15,264 nt of DNA, taken from contig JADFYU010000058.1 of the NCBI GenBank assembly GCA_015232865.1, positions 1-15,264 of the forward strand. The letters run 5' to 3'. This document shows positions 14,298-15,264 of the stretch, piece after piece. A model generated the notes under the pieces. It saw nothing but the letters and a program-made list of their open reading frames with translations. It was not told the origin of the DNA and made no database searches. This DNA comes from Magnetococcales bacterium. Lineage in GTDB: Bacteria > Pseudomonadota > Magnetococcia > Magnetococcales > UBA8363. The position numbers and the translations under genes were made by a program. The first letter of the stretch is position 1. Each line of letters opens with the position of its first letter.

Positions 14298-14559
14298 TTA
14301 AAATACTATTATATATTTTCCTGTATTTCTGAACAGATGTTTGCAGCATTTTATTACAGCCTGTTCCATCCGCTACTACTGGTTGGATGTGTTTCTATCT
14401 ATTTGTTTTCATACAACATCTAAAATCCATTTTTTTTGGCACGGTTCCTGAGATGCAATAAGACAGGCAGGCCGATGTTTGGCTTGTGCGACTGAATCAA
14501 CGGGATGACGAATTCAGTACGTCATAGCCCTTGGATTACATACCCTTAGGAGAAACAAA

Positions 14560-14901
14560 ATGAATCAGATTTTCAACCCGGCAGCAGGAGGTGCGAACAA
14601 CATCAGATCAACTCCCAAGCCCGACGTGCCTTCCCGGGAACACAAAACCATCGGTCAAATTATCGCCTCGACGTTCTCAACCTCCATACCTTCTCTATTT
14701 CAAAATGAGTCCCCTCATGGAGTGGTAGCCAGAAGGTTGGCTGCCATCGGATTTGGACTGCTTTGTTTGGCTGTCGTCATTCATATGAATTGGGGAATAA
14801 ATGGCCTGTTGGTTGGGTTTTCAATAACAGCTCTGCTGGCTTGGCGTTTGCCATGGGCAAATGTTCAAGCAGAATCCTGGTCACAAGTTCTGAATCGGTA
14901 A
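14560..14901 (+). CDS. Small two-helix membrane protein, unknown function
   Basis: 113 residues. The first 55 are polar and cytoplasm-like, rich in Asn, Pro and Ser, with no signal peptide. Two hydrophobic helices at about 59-77 and 80-97 are joined by a very short turn (HMNWGIN), giving a hairpin in the inner membrane. ARR before helix 1 suggests the N-terminus is inside. A strong ribosome site AGGAG lies 7 nt before the ATG, which supports a real gene. I do not recognise the family. It is followed, after a 101-bp gap with a 12-bp-stem hairpin, by a DUF47/PhoU-like gene, so a link with phosphate transport is possible but unproven. Confidence 0.75.
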   Translation: MNQIFNPAAGGANNIRSTPKPDVPSREHKTIGQIIASTFSTSIPSLFQNESPHGVVARRLAAIGFGLLCLAVVIHMNWGINGLLVGFSITALLAWRLPWANVQAESWSQVLNR

Positions 14902-14942
14902 TCTTCTCGCAACAAAATAAAATCATTAACTATTTTAATCTT

Positions 14943-14972
14943 GAAGATTTCATTTTCAAGAATGAAATCTTC
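14943..14972. repeat. Hairpin with 12-bp perfect stem between two genes
   Basis: GAAGATTTCATT, loop TTCAAG, AATGAAATCTTC. It lies in the 101-bp gap between the small membrane protein and the DUF47 gene. No T-run follows, so it is more likely an mRNA-stability or partial-termination element than a full terminator. Confidence 0.6.
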
Positions 14973-15002
14973 TGACACTGACAAATACTAAGGAAAACGA
15001 TC

Positions 15003-15264
15003 ATGGGAAAAAACAATCCATTCTCTCTTTTTGGTGGTATCAAAATTCTTGAAGGACAAATTTGTGACTACCTGAACGCCCTATCTCAAAGCGCATTATT
15101 GTTTAAGTCAGCTATCCCGGTCTATTTGGAAAACGGTGCTGCCAGCGACGATTTCCAAAAAAAAATCAAGCAAGTTGATAAGAGGGAATCCACATGTGAC
15201 AAACTGCGACGTAGCATCGAAGCTGAACTTTACACAGAGGCATTGATTCCCGATTCACGCGCCG
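15003..15264 (+). CDS. DUF47/PhoU-like protein, N-terminal part
   Basis: The first 87 codons are present and the gene continues past the window end. ATG follows AAGGA at 8-nt spacing. The visible part reads MGKNNPFSLFGG, then a helical region, and ends IEAELYTEALIPDSRA, which fits the DUF47 (PhoU-like) pattern, where a helix rich in charged residues is followed by E-x-L-x-x-x-LxPxxR. Members are cytoplasmic helical-bundle proteins commonly encoded next to low-affinity PiT phosphate transporters and thought to control them. I therefore expect a PiT-type transporter gene just beyond the window. The family is called from motif memory on a partial sequence. Confidence 0.75.
   Translation, partial: MGKNNPFSLFGGIKILEGQICDYLNALSQSALLFKSAIPVYLENGAASDDFQKKIKQVDKRESTCDKLRRSIEAELYTEALIPDSRA

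Larger units (their letters stand above)
14225..14559. other. Intergenic region after the two-component operon
   Basis: 335 bp. It contains two adjacent dyads near the regulator stop (separate entries), a 28-codon ORF (14337-14423) encoding a hydrophobic peptide without a clear ribosome site, a T-run at 14430-14437, and the leader of the small membrane protein. A perfect -24 sigma-54 half (TGGCACG, 14437-14443) lacks a proper -12 half. No convincing promoter was found. Confidence 0.55.

Noticed and set aside
14437..14443. Perfect sigma-54 -24 half (TGGCACG)
   Set aside because: At the required spacing the -12 half reads CTGA rather than TTGC, with GA instead of the near-invariant GC.

Overview
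The window looks like a chromosomal stretch of a free-living Gram-negative bacterium of moderate GC content. It encodes an outer-membrane beta-barrel protein with a signal peptide, two signalling proteins that mix cyclic-nucleotide-binding (CNB) folds with outputs, a type III glutamine synthetase, a CHASE-domain histidine kinase with an NtrC-type sigma-54 activator, and a DUF47/PhoU-like protein. This mix fits deep-branching Proteobacteria (for example Magnetococcia) or Desulfobacterota. The taxon is an inference and cannot be fixed from the sequence.

Layout. Positions 89-2334 hold a two-gene leftward operon: an exported TPR plus beta-barrel protein, then a secreted FecR-domain protein with a Pro/Gly-rich tail. 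Positions 2335-2847 are intergenic. They contain a 163-bp near-complete palindrome (2658-2820) flanked by the direct repeat ATCAA, which I read as an undescribed foldback MITE-like element. It lies 27 bp before a rightward FHA-CNB-CNB gene (2848-4494). Convergent to that gene is a leftward pair. The first, upstream gene is a CNB plus PP2C/SpoIIE-type phosphatase (6076-7389). The second is a diguanylate cyclase (4512-5996) whose N-terminus is the zinc ribbon and helix-turn-helix of an IS1595/ISXO2 transposase, fused to a CNB and a GGDEF domain. Three neighbouring genes therefore carry four CNB folds wired to three outputs: FHA scaffold, c-di-GMP synthesis and Ser/Thr dephosphorylation.

The right half is rightward. 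A type III glutamine synthetase (7860-10034) is preceded by a good sigma-54 -24/-12 match and an upstream 26-bp dyad, and is followed by a strong bidirectional terminator. Next come an overlapping histidine kinase and sigma-54 response regulator (10270-14224), a small two-helix membrane protein (14560-14901), and the start of a DUF47/PhoU-like gene that runs off the window.

How the genes may work together (inference). The left half looks like a local signalling island combining second messengers and protein phosphorylation. The right half looks like nitrogen assimilation next to a sigma-54 two-component system that could drive the synthetase promoter. No adenylate cyclase, Ser/Thr kinase or intact transposase lies in the window.
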